Assembly: GCA_951802195.1 (NCBI GenBank)
Contig: OX637630.1
Span: 744,001 to 808,000 of the forward strand
Length of the DNA stretch: 64,000 nt
Direction of reading: 5' to 3'
DNA from: Tausonia pullulans
Taxonomy: Eukaryota; Basidiomycota; Tremellomycetes; Cystofilobasidiales; Mrakiaceae
The position numbers were made by a program, and so were the translations under genes. The notes beneath the pieces are model-generated. The model saw only the letters and a program-made list of their open reading frames with translations, did no database searches and was not told where the DNA came from. Position 1 is the first letter of the stretch, and the number at the start of each line of letters is the position of its first letter. This document shows, one piece after another, positions 1 through 11,580 of the stretch.

Positions 1-935
1 CCAACATCCACTGGATTGTCCCGATGATTGCCCGTAAGTCAATTGTCGTTCACTCGAGCTAACTGGACTGTGGGCTGATTGATCCCGCTTTGCTCCCCAG
101 TCGTTTTCGTCATTGTTGGTGAGTATAGGCAGGCTTGTGAGACAGAATCGACCCGCGGATCTCAAGACTGACATTCCATCCACAGGCATATACAACATCT
201 TCCTCGCTACCTACAACTGTGAGTTATGCATGCCGCCCGAACCGCTAGGTGCTCAGACAGAACGGTCTGGCTGACGCTGGCTCGCACGCCCTTCACACAG
301 ACCTTACGGATGCCTACGGCACGAATGCCTCATCGGCTGTATCCGCCCAGGGTTTCATGCGTAACATGTTTGCTGCCTCGTTCCCGTACGTGTCGTCTCT
401 CAATACCTGTTGCTCCTCGCGGACAGGAATCCTTGGGAACAGAGGAAACTACCCGTGCTGCCGCTTAGCACGACCCGCTTCTGACCTACTCTTCTCATGA
501 TCTTCAATAGTCTCTTTGGCTCTCAGATGTTCCGTGGAATGGGTAAGTACCTGTCCAATGCAGAGAGCCGCTCCTTTATTGGCATGCTAGCTTACCTGCG
601 ACCTGCGTCTCCCTTGCCTTCATTCAGGTTACCAATATGCCGGTACTCTCCTCGCCGCGCTCGGTACCATCGCCATCCCCTTCCCTTTTATCCTCTACAA
701 GTATGGCCCAACCATTCGCGCGCGCTCCAAGTTCGCCGAGACCGAGTCCGATCGGGCAGCGAAGATGGCAAACAAGGGTGAGAAGTCGGCTGCCGCGAAT
801 GGCATGCCGAGGAGGCGGCCCTCCCACGACAGCAGCGATGCCACCCGGGCCAGCGATGAGAGGACCGCTGTTACCTCGCGAGTCAACTCGGCAGATGCCG
901 AACGGGAGAGGGTCAAGGTAGCGAACAAGGTCTGA
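1..935 (+). CDS. C-terminal part of a DHA1-family MFS transporter (polyamine/drug:H+ antiporter type), 5' end outside window
   Basis: The last exons of a plasma-membrane major facilitator protein. Splicing the short introns gives a run starting with WIVPMIALVFVIVGIYNIF, then the segment YLTDAYGTNASSAVSAQ followed by FMRNMFAASFPLFG, typical of transmembrane helices 10-11 of the fungal TPO/FLU1 group (Y-x-A/D-A-YG...SA..A..F.RN..G..FPLF). The final exon encodes the last helix (YAGTLLAALGTIAIPFPFIL) and a hydrophilic Ser/Arg-rich cytosolic tail ending at the TGA at 933-935. Five introns of the usual short kind are seen (for example donor gtaagt after position 33 and acceptor cag before the exon at about 630). 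The window starts inside the gene, so substrate and full length cannot be judged. Family assignment is solid; the substrate is inferred only. Confidence 0.85.
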
Positions 936-1857
936 GGAGTGCTGGCCGCCTCCCTCCTGGTCCCTCCGACTTCCTTTCTTCCCCCTCACACTTCATTTGT
1001 ATCTTTTCGCATTCGCCTCTCTCTATCCTTATACATACAATCTATCTTCCACTCTTCCACGTCCAACGAGTGGGTTCGCACGGCACGGCTTTGTATCATT
1101 CTCTTCCCCATATCGTACTCGTGCTCTTCCATGCTGTATTCTCACATCCTCTTGCCTCTTCGCCTTTTTCATCGCAAACTAAATTTACCCTGAAGGATGA
1201 GCTTGCATTGAAAGGTGGACTGGAGCGTTACTTGGGAAAGGAGTTGGTGCTGTTGAAGAAGGCTCCATCGTCGAGCTGATCAGCGTGGACTAGGTAGGGT
1301 ACGAGGAGGATTTCACCTGAAAGGTAAGAGGGGGGGCTACAGAGAAGCTGAAGGACGTCCGTCACAGCCTCGCGATACAGTCTTCCGGATGAGTTTGGCT
1401 GAGAAACGAGTGACGCTCCGTTGCGAGTGTTGACGACGGCCAATTTTGCTAGTTTTGGCCGTTCTGAACCTCGCCTTGTCCGTGCAGAGGACTTTCAGGT
1501 GCAATATCGCGCTGGTCTGAGGCCCCAACTTCCACCTCTAGGCCGCTGGCGTGTATATTATATTTTACGTTTGAGTCTCTTTTGTTCTTCCCATTCCCAC
1601 CCCTAACGTACTACCTCCTTGAACTCGATTTCCCAGCTTCGCCGTCCGTCCCCTCGGTGTTTGCCCTCCAGCCGGCTCTTAGTGCCCGCTTGACTCTCAT
1701 TCTCTTTCCCACTTCGTTGTCGCTCGCCTGCGCTCGCAAGCCGCTTCTCTCCTTCCTATGCACACTTTTTTTCTTCTTCTTTTATATAAGTCCATCCATG
1801 CAATGCAATACGGGTACAAGCAAGAAAAAATTGCCACCACCATCACCTCACCCAAAT
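936..1857. other. Intergenic region between two convergent genes
   Basis: Lies between the stop of the MFS gene (+) and the stop of ERO1 (-). The first 250 nt are rich in C and T on the plus strand, as expected for the 3' UTR of the MFS gene. No splice-supported coding frame, tRNA or repeat was seen; the open frames here are GC-driven and lack introns or recognisable protein character. Confidence 0.6.
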
Positions 1858-4102
1858 CTAAAGCTCGCCCTTCCCCCCACTGGCACCATCCCTCTCACCC
1901 CCCCTCCAACTCCTCAACCACGCGGCGGCCCTCTCCCTCCAGCCTTGCCCCAGGCACGCGTCCAAGCACTCCACGACGCCCTTCTTGCACCTGACGGCGA
2001 TCTTGGCGAGTCGCTTGTGGAGGACGCGGGAGAGTCGGTACTTTGGCTTGCGCTCCTTCTTCGGGAGGACGGCGGCGGCGGGCTTGGGCTGGGCCGTGTT
2101 GGGAGGGTGGTAGTCCCGGAGTCGGTCGGCCTCAGTCGTGAGCGTGTTGGCGTAGAGCTGTCGGAAGGTCTCGACAGAGTGGAGGGACTCGGAGAACCGG
2201 TGGAGGGTATTGAAGAGGGAGACGATCTCGGATCGCGAGAGCAGGCCGGGGTTGATCTCCGGGCTGGAGGGAGAGTCAGCCTAGGAGCGAGTCATGATGC
2301 CAAGCAAAGCAAGGAGCGAGAGAGGAAGTAGCTCACTCCAGCGCACTCTCGTCGAGCTCAAAGAGAATCTTCATCGCCGTTCCTAGCCCCGAGACCTGGA
2401 GCTTGCCCCAGAGCCGACACTTGTCGCATCCGACGCAGTCCATGATGCGCGAGACGTTGCGGAACCGGTCCTTGAACTCCTCTTTAAGGGTCACCGCATT
2501 CTCCCCGTTGAAGAGCCCTCCTTCGTCGAAGACCTCCTTCTCCGGGCCCCGGCCGGCGCCGCTCGAGGCGGCGATGACCCGCTGAATGCCCGTCATAGCG
2601 GCCTTGTCCCAGATGGGGTCGCCGGAGCAGACATCGTATGCCGAAAGGTAGGGGGCTGCCCGGGACACGGCCCGAAGGAGGAGGACGAGGTTGAAGTACA
2701 TGTTTTGGAGCCGCTCCGGGTGGATGGCGATCCGATTGACGAAGCAGTCGAGGCTGGGGGCCTGGAGAGCGGGGGTGTCAGAGAAAGCAGTGCTTGAAGG
2801 GAAGGTTTTGTGCTCACCCAGAGGCCCGTCTCCTGATCGAGGTATTCCGAGCAGATGTGCGCCGAGATCGAGGCGTGGAGGCCCGATATGACACGGTAGT
2901 AGATCTTCTTCTCGATGCACTGGTCGTCCCCGCTGCCGTCCAACCGCTCGCTGTCCTTCTCGTTGAGCCCGCCACCGAGGGCGAACCCGAGACCAGGATC
3001 ACTGCACGCCGAGAGCGGGGAGGCCGACTCCGCCGCCGCTTGGGCGATCTTCTCCGCAGTCGAGGAGAACTCGGAAAGGCCAAAGCAGTTCTCCTCGTAG
3101 ATCGAGCGCCAGACGCGGGTCGCCGAGGCGCCGGCGTAGCCGGTGAAACGTTCGGGGTTGAGGAGGAGGTCGACAAACTCGCCCTCTGTGAACGCTCGAT
3201 CAGCAGATGAGGAAGAGGGCTCGTTGAGAAAGAGGCGGCCCTTACCATTTTGCGACTCATCGTCGAGCTGGCAGAAGTCCTTCTCGCGGAAGTAGCATGT
3301 CCCGGAGGAGGCTGCTGCCTATAAAGGGAGGGGTCAGCCAAGTCCTGCAGCGTGAGGTCGCGCTGTCACGCACATGTTGGGCTGCCTCCTCGGTATGCGT
3401 GATGGAACTGAGTGCCGCCGTTCGCCATTTCGCCGGGATCTCGGCCTAGACAGAGAGAATTAGAGGTCGCCTCAACGAAGGTCACACTGCTCCCTCGCTC
3501 ACCTCATCGGCCGTTTCGACGCCGCAATCCCGATTCATACAGAAGGCGTTTTCGTACCAGAAAGGGCACTCCCTGAAGAGGTCAACCTAGGATGTAGGAA
3601 ATGTCAGGTCAGGCGATGGAGCTTGCTAGCTTCGTAGGTCGTAGTAACCGGTGCGTCGTCGGGCTTTCTTTGGAGGTTGCACTCGGCCCAAGCGTGTGTG
3701 TGTCTGCGCGAACGTCGCGGAAGAGTGTGGAGGACGCACCTTGTAGTACCGGAAGAAGGGCGTTTTGACAAGCTCGTGCAAATCGTCGTATAGATGTGTG
3801 TTGACGGCCTCGAGCGTCTCATAGTCGCACAGCGTATTCTCGATGGGTCCCGAGAGCTGTGTCGTCGCCCGATACAGTCAGCAAGCGTTGTGACGTGGCT
3901 GGCGCAGGGAGGAACGCACGGAGCAGTAGCCCTGGACGTCCGGTTTGCTTTCGAGGATGTTCTTCGCCACTCGCGAACGGGGGGTCGGGCCGGAGCCCTT
4001 GTGAGGGGAGACGACGGCGGACGACGACGCACTCGGGCTCGACCCGGAGACGAGCGAGGACAGCGGCAGGACGAAGTGGAGGAGGGAAACGAGCGACAGC
4101 AT
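1858..4102 (-). CDS. ERO1: ERO1, endoplasmic reticulum thiol oxidase
   Basis: FAD-dependent sulfhydryl oxidase of the ER lumen that re-oxidises protein disulfide isomerase and passes electrons to oxygen. The start at 4102 gives a hydrophobic signal peptide (MLSLVSLLHFVLPLSSLVSG). Spliced exons then read DVQGYCS, GPIENTLCDYETLEAVN, LVKTPFFRYYK, and VDLFRECPFWYENAFCMNRDC, which holds the CxxxxC shuttle pair of the family (CMNRDC). Next come WRSIYEENC and the FAD-binding core. The active-site motif CVGCDKCRLWGKLQ near 2410-2450 is the CxxCxxC signature of ERO1. A basic C-terminal tail follows a last intron and ends with TAG at 1858. About seven short introns. Head-to-head with the UCHL5-type gene, 303 bp apart. 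Exon borders are inferred from splice signals and family motifs. Confidence 0.93.
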
Positions 4103-4405
4103 GGCGGGCGCCGTGGGAGGTGGGGGTGTGGGCCAGGCGGGGGAGGGGGAGGGAGGGGAGGGGAACGAGTGTAGGAGTCGATAGAAAGGGGCACGAAGAG
4201 CTCTGCTGTTGGTGTTTGGGGCGAGCAGGGAGCAGGCGAAGGCAGGGACAAAGTACCAGTGTCGAAGGGTCCGGTCCATGAGGGCCAGAAGGGCGGCGGG
4301 CGTCCACACGTTTCGGTCTTCTCCAGCCGTCTCCCACATTCTCCTTGCGCCTTCCCCGCGTCACCGGCCGGCCGACAACCACCTCCACGTAGCCAGCCAG
4401 TCATC
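4103..4405. promoter_or_regulatory. Shared divergent promoter region of ERO1 and the UCHL5-type gene
   Basis: A 303-bp gap between two start codons pointing away from each other, so both core promoters and 5' UTRs must fit here unless upstream exons overlap. G-rich near ERO1 and mixed near the deubiquitinase. No TATA box is evident. The call rests on arrangement alone. Confidence 0.5.
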
Positions 4406-6078
4406 ATGTCCGACGAAGAAGGCTGGTCTCTCACAGAAAGGTCAGCCGCGGACGAGCCCCCGGACTCGCAAGGCCGGAAGCTCACAACACAGGTCCCTCC
4501 CCCAGCGATCCCTCCGTGTTCACTGCGCTCCTCAAGGGTCTCGGCGTCCAGGGTCTCCAAGTCGAGGACCTCTGGTCGCTCGACGAGGATGCCACCGCCG
4601 GCATGGGCGAGGTCAAGGCGTTCGTCTTCCTCTTCAAGGTCAGTTCGTTCGCGCTAGCCAAAGGGACGGACTCGCTGCTGCACGCGCGCGCTGACAGCCC
4701 TGCCCGCCTGTCCATTACGTGCGCATCGTCGTTCCCTCTCTCTCTCTGCTAGTACGTCGGCGATCTCGAGGAGAGCTCCCGGGCGGGCCAGCCTGTGAGT
4801 TGTGTCTTCAAGCTGGGTCTCTTGGATTGAGAGAGAGAGCTGAAGGAGCGCGTGGTTCAACCAACATAGGACCCGGACTTCGGCGCGAACGGAGGCTACT
4901 TTGCGTGAGTCGGCGGCTCTCTCTTGGACGGGGTGTTGCACGAGATGCTCTACGTGTGTTTGGAAGCCCTGCTGCTCATCGTTTTGCGCGTAGAGCTACT
5001 GAGGGCGGCGCAAATGACGCGTCGCACCACGCGCCTCCACTTCGTCTCCTCACTGACAGCCCGCCCGCCCCCCCCTCCAGCAACCAGGTCATCACCAACG
5101 CCTGCGCCTCTTTGGCAATCCTCAACGCCGTGTTCAACATCCCCCCGACACCTTCCGACTCTCCGAATCCGCTCCTGCTCGGCCCGGAGCTGGAGAACCT
5201 CAAGGAGTTCGGCCAGGGGATGGACTCTATGGTGACTGAGCGCGCCAATCTCCCCTTCCCTGCTCGCTTCCTCATTGTCTCTCCCCATCCAGACGCTCGG
5301 CCAGGTCATCTCCAACTCTGAAAAGCTCCGCGAGACCCACAACTCGTTCGCCCGCGCCGACCCCTTCTCGATCGACCCTTCGCTCCGCTCGCAGACGGAT
5401 AAGGAGGAGCCGTACCACTTTGTCGCGTATGCGCCCATCATGGGCCAGCTGTACGAGCTCGATGGGCTCCAGCCGCACCCGAGGAAGCATGGCGCTGTCC
5501 CGGAGGGGTCGTCGAAGGCGTGGCTTGGGAGGGCGAGGGAGGTGATCAGAGAGAGGATCGAGAGCTATCCTGCTGGAGCGGTGAGTGATGGCGCGGCTCT
5601 GTCTGTCGTTCAGCGAGGGATGGCGGGCTGATCGCGTGCGTGCTAGGTCGACTTCAACCTCCTGGCGATCACGGAGGACCCGATGCCTGGCATCCAGCGC
5701 GATATCCAGAAGGCCAAGGACGCAGGGAATGAGCTCGCGACCGCCAATGCGCTCACCCGGCTCGAGGAGGAGGAGCAGAAGCGCAAGCGCTGGGCTGTGA
5801 GTGATGACGTCGTCTCTCTTTCTTTCTCTTGACGCTATTGTGGGCATGCTGACCGAGGGTCCGCCCGCTACCAGTTTGAGAACTCGCTCCGGCGGCACAA
5901 CCACATCTCGTTCGCCCACGCGCTCCTCCTTGAGCTGGCCAAGGCTGGCAAGCTCGAGAGCGCGATGGAAGGTGCGAGGACCAAGGGCAAGGCGAGACGG
6001 GAACGCGAGGCGGCCCTCAAGCGCAAGTTCAGCAATGGGCCGGGGGCTGACGGCAGCAGCAGTGCTATGGACGTCTAA
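4406..6078 (+). CDS. UCH37/UCHL5-type ubiquitin C-terminal hydrolase (peptidase C12)
   Basis: A cysteine protease that removes ubiquitin, in other eukaryotes bound to the proteasome (via Rpn13) or the INO80 complex. The first exon gives MSDEEGWSLTE; splicing the intron at 4441-4505 continues SDPSVFTALLKGLGVQGLQ. Catalytic elements are in order: NQVITNACAS with the nucleophile Cys preceded by the oxyanion-hole Gln, PYHFVAY with the catalytic His, and YELDGL with the Asp, followed by a C-terminal helical region (RRHNHISFAHALLLELAKAG) and a Lys/Arg-rich tail typical of the UCH37 ULD extension. About eight introns of 50-120 nt. Stop at 6076-6078. Only 48 bp separate it from the convergent unknown gene. 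Fission-yeast Uch2 would be the named counterpart. Confidence 0.92.
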
Positions 6079-6126
6079 TGAGATGGGGTCTTTGAGTTAC
6101 AACAGAACGTGGGGTGCATTAGATCG

Positions 6127-7139
6127 TCACACATCCCGGTAGAATGCTAGTTTGGGTGGAGTCTCGAGGTAGTCTCCGGCGTAAAATTTCTGGAGGATGG
6201 AGTGAAGTGAGCAGGCGGTTCCTGCGGCTTGGACACTCAGGTGAGGACCAGCGCACCTTGATCGTCTCTCCCTCGTAGTGTCGTATGAAGGCAGCGCGGT
6301 TGTCGTCTGGCGAGAGCTCGCTCAGCGGTCAGGGAAGGACGGTTGCCGTTGATGCGCCAAGTGACTCACACTCCACAACCAGGCACATACTGGAGGACAA
6401 AAGAGAGATGGCGGAGTATCAGACCTTGAAGCCTGAGGTCATGGCGGAGCTACATGCCTGTGCTCTTCTCCCTCCCCGTCACTACGAAGGATCCGATGGG
6501 AGTAGACTGGTTGGTCAAGGCGAACGCGGTTTAGATTCAGCCTTGGTCTTTATCGCCTTGCCCTCACGCTCGGGACTCACCATCGAACTCATTCTTGGCA
6601 CAACGAGGGCAGAAAGGAAGCAGACAGAGAGAGTGCCCCGCGGCCGCCGGCACAGTCAGACAGGCCTGTCGAACTCACCCGACCAAACAAGCGAGAGAGA
6701 CCGACGAGACCTCGGTCGCTGTGCCAGACTCACCTCGTCCGTCTCACGGTGGACCTGCCAAAAGATCGCCTCCTGGTAGGTGGAAGAGCACAAAATAGGA
6801 GGTCAGCGGGGTTTGCTTCCTTCCGCGCTACGAGTACGAGCGAGTCTCGCCGAGTCCGAGGAGGCCGGCCGGCGAGGGCTGATGCCAGCTGAGGCGATGA
6901 CAGCACTCACAGCTTCCTGCAACAGCTCCATCCGAGGGTTCATCTACTTCTGGCGGGGTCAGCTCAAGCTTCCATGGCTGTGCGAGAGCGAGAGGACCTG
7001 CCTCGACCACGACGACGAACGGGAGGTCCTCGCCTTCGAGGATTGCCCGAGGAAGGTGGTAGACCTCTAAGGGGCCGCCGGCCTTTATTCGAGCGAGAAT
7101 CGCCTCGTCATCTTGGGTGTCCTCCCCACCGTTGCTCAT
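6127..7139 (-). CDS. Small protein of unknown function, paralog A of a tandem pair
   Basis: Not recognised. The model was built by aligning exons with its neighbour at 7723-8534. It starts MSNGGEDTQDDEAIL and has the segment LEVYHLPRAILEGEDLPFVV; later exons give EAIFWQVHRETDE, NEFDVYSHRILR, MCLVVEYDDNRAAFIRHY, EGETIK and KFYAGDYLETPPKLAFYRDV, then TGA at 6127. About 135 residues, acidic N-terminus, no membrane segment or signal peptide. The core HxETDENExDVYSHRILR is shared with the neighbour, as are intron positions. To keep the frame, two introns must start with GC instead of GT (after VVVVE, and after the exon ending EEH/S), which is unusual. The start is chosen at the first Met that gives the acidic N-terminus; the frame stays open further upstream but is low in complexity. 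Confidence 0.6.
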
Positions 7140-7722
7140 GCGCCGCGAGTAGAAGAAGAGCGGGAAGGGGCAGCAGGCTAGAGGAGGGGGGCGCGGGAAG
7201 GTGTAGATAGAAGTTGGGAGAGGGACGTCGAAGCTCGCCGAGCGGGACCAGGACTCGTTCCGGCGGTTGCCGAGAGCACGCCGAAGGGCCCAGGGCCTCT
7301 CAGGCCGATCTTCGGCGTCAGGGGCAAGCTGACAGGTCCCCATGCCGGCAGATCGAAGCTGCCGGGCACGGCGGGCGAGAAGGGGTCGGAAGAGAACGGC
7401 GAGATCCTCCATGTGATCTATGGCTATTATAGTGTTTGACGAACCAGCAAGAGGGCCGGCTCGTCAACAACGGATGAGCGGCGCGCTGACGCGGATACAA
7501 GCATGTGCAAGTGTCACAGATTGCGACCACACGAGTGGCTTTCGCTCTTCAAAATCCAGAAGACGAGCGTCAGAGGTGAGAGTAACAAACGAGACAAATG
7601 AGGCAGCCCGGGTGAGATGAGGTGACGGCCAGACATTCCAAAACCAAGGAAAACACAATATTTCCACATAGCCATAACCCAGGAGACCCTCGAAACCCCA
7701 AAAAAGAATTAAAGAGGAGAGA
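7140..7722. other. Intergenic region between the two unknown paralogs
   Basis: 583 bp between the start of paralog A and the stop of paralog B, both on the minus strand, so it should hold the 3' UTR of B and the promoter of A. The part near 7540-7720 is AT-richer than the surroundings. No motif or conserved frame was recognised. Confidence 0.5.
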
Positions 7723-8534
7723 TCACCAGTGCACATCTCGCCAGAACGAAAGAACCGGAGGCTCCAACTCGCATACGCAGTCTGACGCATACAGCCGCTG
7801 TGACGGCACTCAACGTGAGCTCTTGGCCTTGGAGAATGGGCAGAGATGATGACGGACCTTGATAGCCTTGCCCCGGTGGTGGCTATAGAAGCTTGCGTTC
7901 GTGTTGTACTCGATAACAATGCAGACCCTGACAGAGAGACGAAGCGAACGTAGCCAACCATCAGAGGTTAATCGCCTATACGATCTCCTCGTGGGCTTAT
8001 AGAGGGACACGCACGTATCCAAGTCCTCATCGTAGTAACCTCTTAGGATTCGATGCGAATAGACTGCAGGAGAAAGAGAGCTGGCAATCAGAGGGCCGAG
8101 CGGCGTGCCGTGATCGCCTGAGGGGACCTCACCGTCCAGCTCGTTCTGTGACCCAAGGGTGTCATGGTCAGCTCAATACGGCTCTACCACTCAAGACGGT
8201 TCTCACCTCGTCCGTCTCTTCGTGGATGGCGCGGATGAGCCCCTCCTGTACGAGAACCACAACCCAGACTGTCTGTAAGCGGGTGGACCTTGTGCCTTAC
8301 TTTAGTCGGACAGACCAGCTCGTCCGATCTTCCTGGCTTGGACGTGATCTATCGATAATACAGTTCGGCATACTACTCTCTGCTCGAGGCTGAAATGGAG
8401 AGGCTTCGCACCTTGATGATGGCCACAAACTCGCCTTCCTCCTCCTCGAGCGCATGAGGAAGGCGCAAAGACTCGGGCGAGATTCGGCGCTCCTCTAAGC
8501 CTGGCTGCGGCGTGGAAGTGACGGTGGTGGGCAT
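7723..8534 (-). CDS. Small protein of unknown function, paralog B of a tandem pair
   Basis: Not recognised. Six exons splice with ordinary signals into about 131 residues: MPTTVTSTPQPGLEERR at the N-terminus, then LRLPHALEEEEGEFVAIIK, TVWVVVLVQEGLIRAIHEE, TDENELDVYSHRILRGYYD, VCIVIEYNTNASFYSHHRG, KAIK, and finally RLYASDCVCELEPPVLSFWR with DVHW before TGA at 7723. It aligns along its whole length with paralog A (VYHLPRAILE / LRLPHALEE; ETDENEFDVYSHRILR / ETDENELDVYSHRILR; KFYAGDYLETPPKLAFYRDV / the last exon here), and the introns fall at the same codons. That agreement supports both models and implies tandem duplication. Faces the MCH1-like gene across a 226-bp divergent gap. Confidence 0.65.
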
Positions 8535-8760
8535 CCTCTCCTGGCTGTAGGGTTGGAGTGGGGATTGTGGATGTATCCCAGCGAGAAAAGCGAGATGGGA
8601 ATGGTGAAGAGTCCATGAGCTGAACAAGCTCGGTCGGCGACATCGGAATGGGGTGGGTAGAGGATGTGGAGGCATGTGCGCTCTTCGGTCCGGGCCGACA
8701 GGAGGCTTGACTCACTTCACCTGGACCCAACTCACTCTAAGGGAGAGAGCAACAACCACC
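8535..8760. promoter_or_regulatory. Divergent promoter gap between paralog B and the MCH1-like gene
   Basis: 226 bp between opposed start codons. No TATA box was found; assignment is by position only. Confidence 0.4.
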
Positions 8761-11266
8761 ATGTCTGCCTCTTCACCCACTTTCCAAGAGCAGGAGTCTC
8801 CTCTTATGGCCATCGGTGCGCTGCTGGGCTCACCAAAGGCCCTCCTCGTCCTCGCACGCTTGGCTGATCAACGTGATCGTCTCCCTGCCTCCTCCCCCTC
8901 CACCCCCGGGCTCTTAGACCGGTTGCCAGATCCCAGCCCGCGCTCGAACCGACGCTGGTATAGGCGAGCTCGACTGACAGTCGTCTTTGTCGCTATCGCT
9001 GCCAACTGGTGCGTCGTCTGTTGAGGAGAGCGCGGACTAGGAGCAGGGATCCTGGGCGGGCCTGCGCGGGAGAACTCAAGAGGACCAACGACTGACAAGC
9101 TGTCCACATGCAATCCCTTCCGGCCCAGTCTCACCGCCGGAGGTGTTTCTTGCTTCCCTTTGCTCGCCTCCTTTATCTCTTCTAAGTTTGGTCTCGACCA
9201 GGCGCGGACCAACTCGGTTGTCGTGGTACGTCTGCCAGCGTGCGAGAAGAGCTCCTCCCCTGAGGGCCTTCCCGCTATCCCGGGGCCGGTCTCTCTCCTC
9301 CTTCGCCTGCCGACGCTCGTTCTCTGTATCTTCCAAGGGTGGTCTTATTGGCCAGTACTTTTCCGCTGCTGCCATCGGAAGTTTCGCCGACCACTACGGC
9401 CCTCGTCTCGTGCGTCTCCCCTCCTCGTCGAACCCTTAAGCCCTCATCGCTCTCCTCCGAAGGAAGACTCATTCGCGCACTGGCGCGGCACGCGACCGTT
9501 CTCCCAATATTAGACCGCTCTCTTGGCGGCGACCCTCAACATTTGCGGCTTCACGGCCTTTGGCGTTCTCCTGTGCTCAGCACCCGATGTCGCCCACCAG
9601 TTCGGTCTCCCGATCCATACGCTGCTTGCGATCTCGTACGGCGTTGTACGTCATAGCCTGACCCTTCCTCGTCTCTGATCCAAGCTGATGCTCGCGATGG
9701 ACGCTCCCAGATCGGATCCGGCACTATCTCTGCGTACTTTGCGGCTCTCAACACGTCGACGCTCACGTTCCCCACCCACCCGTCCATCGCGATCGGCGCA
9801 CCTCTGGCCCTGTTTGGGCTCTCCTCCTTCTTCCTCTCCACTGTCGCCTCTTCCCCTACGTTCACTGACGCCGATGGCGAACTTGACGTCATCCCCTTCG
9901 TCTGGATGCTCATTGTGCTCGTCGGTGGCGCGAATCTGCTTGGCGTGGTTGGGCTCAAGGTCATGCCGGACAGGGAGAACATGCTCGTTCTCGAGGAGGA
10001 GGAGCGCATCGCTGAGCTTCCCGAATACGGAGAGCAGCAAGATTTGGAAGATGCCGCTCTTGGGCAGAGTGAGACTGCGGCAAACCCCGACGAGGAGACG
10101 CCCCTTCTCTCTGGCAGCAAGCGGCTTGAGAGGGGGACCATGGATCTTCCGCTGGGTCATCTGCTCAAAGAGCGCTCCTTCTGGACCATGGGTCTCGCCA
10201 TGGCGCTCATGGTCGGCCCTGCTGAGTGAGTAAATCTCGATGCTCCTTCAAGCCGTCGAACGACGAGCTCATCCTCCCTATTCTGTAGGATGATTATCGG
10301 TTCCCTCGGCAGCATCATCACGTCCCTCCTGAAATCTCACACGGCCAGTCATCTTCACCCCCTCCATCACGCCGCGTTCATGAACGGCCTCTCGACCTCG
10401 TCCTCCTTCTCCTTCCTCCCGACCTCGCTCGCCCACATCGTCGCGCCCAAGACTTCGCTCCAGGTCCGGCATGAGCAGGTCTCCATCATCTCGGTTGCCA
10501 ACACAGTCTCCCGTCTCATCGCGGGCGCGCTTGCCGACTACCTCTCCCGGCCCAATGGGGAGGTGCGTGCTGAGGGCTCCTCTGAGGCTGAGGAGGGCAA
10601 GCCGGACGGCTGTGCTTCTCGTGGATGGAGACTGCACATGAGCAAGCCGGCGATGCTGCTTGCCACGTTGCTCGCCCTCGCGGCCGTTTATCTCTTTGCC
10701 GCAGTCGGACTCCACGATGTCTCAAAGCTCTGGATCTTGACATGGGTCGTCGGCTGGTCGTACGGCACGATATTTGTGAGTTCGCTAGCCCTCATCGAGC
10801 GCCTGACCTGGTTCTGACGTCAACCACGTGAAAGACCCTTACGCCCGCGCTGTGCGGCCAGATCTTCGGACTCAAGACGTTTGGACGCAATTTTGGGCTG
10901 CTCAGTTACTTTGTACATTGCCCTGTCTTCCCTCCTGTCTCCTTGTGGCTTACCCGTTTTCTCTTCTCAGTGTGCCGCTTCTTCGCTCTCCTTCACGTGA
11001 GCACCCCGCATGCACGCAAACGAAGCAAAAGCTGAGACGAACTCCCCCTTCTCCCCAGCTATCTGTACGCCCTCCTCGCCGATGCGTACCAGCGGCGGCT
11101 GTCCTCGGAGTTCCCCATCGGTATCCCCGAGGACCCGACGGGCCCGTCGCGGACGTGTGCCGGAGCGGGGTGCTTCCAGGAGAGCATGTGGATCTCGCTC
11201 GCTGCGACGGCGGGTGCTGGGTGGGTCGTCTTTTCGCTTGCGCGCAAGTGGCGGGGGCGGGTCTGA
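8761..11266 (+). CDS. MCH1-like MFS transporter (nodulin-like/monocarboxylate-porter homolog)
   Basis: A 12-helix permease of the Mch1 group; yeast Mch1 sits in the vacuolar membrane and its substrate is unsettled. A hydrophilic N-terminus of about 70 residues leads to the first helix (LTVVFVAIAAN), then CLTAGGVSCFPL, GGLIGQYFSAAAIGSFADHYG, LAATLNICGFTAFGVLL and the long exon SGTISAYFAALNTSTLTFP. A central acidic loop carries NPDEETPLLSGSKR, a dileucine-like element usual in vacuolar proteins. The second half has ERSFWTMGLAMALMVGPAE, SVANTVSRLIAGALADYLSR and TLTPALCGQIFGLKTFGRNF, the last being a conserved Mch1 motif. The stop is at 11264-11266 after a basic end. Nine or so short introns. Transport direction and substrate are not visible from sequence. 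Confidence 0.82.
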
Positions 11267-11580
11267 ACGGGATTGGCATGACTTGTCCGAGTACGCCTGG
11301 CTGAGAATGCACGTGGTGGGGTGGCGGGGTGGTGCCGGGCGGGGACGCGTCACGCGTAGACCAAAGTCGCGCGTTCCGACCGCTGCGGGAGTTGAAAGTG
11401 CCTCCTTTCCTATTCCGGCCGCCGTCGCGAAGCAGCAAGGGGAGCGCGCTGGCTCGCGCGCCGCCCGCCCGCCGACGCTCTTCGTCTCTCGACCCTCCCC
11501 GTCTTCCGCCTCCCGCTCTCGCCCTTCTCGCCCCCGCCCTCGCCCCCACCTCGCCTCCTCGCCGCCTCCCGTGCGCCGGC
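11267..11580. promoter_or_regulatory. MCH1-like terminator region and ADA2 promoter
   Basis: 314 bp between two genes on the same strand. The second half, next to the ADA2 start, is strongly C/T-rich (long runs of cgccc/ctcg), which resembles 5' leader pyrimidine tracts in this window. No TATA box seen. Confidence 0.4.

Noticed and set aside
1582-2331. Plus-strand open frame of 249 codons
   Set aside because: Antisense to the C-terminal exons of ERO1; GC-driven shadow without protein-like character.
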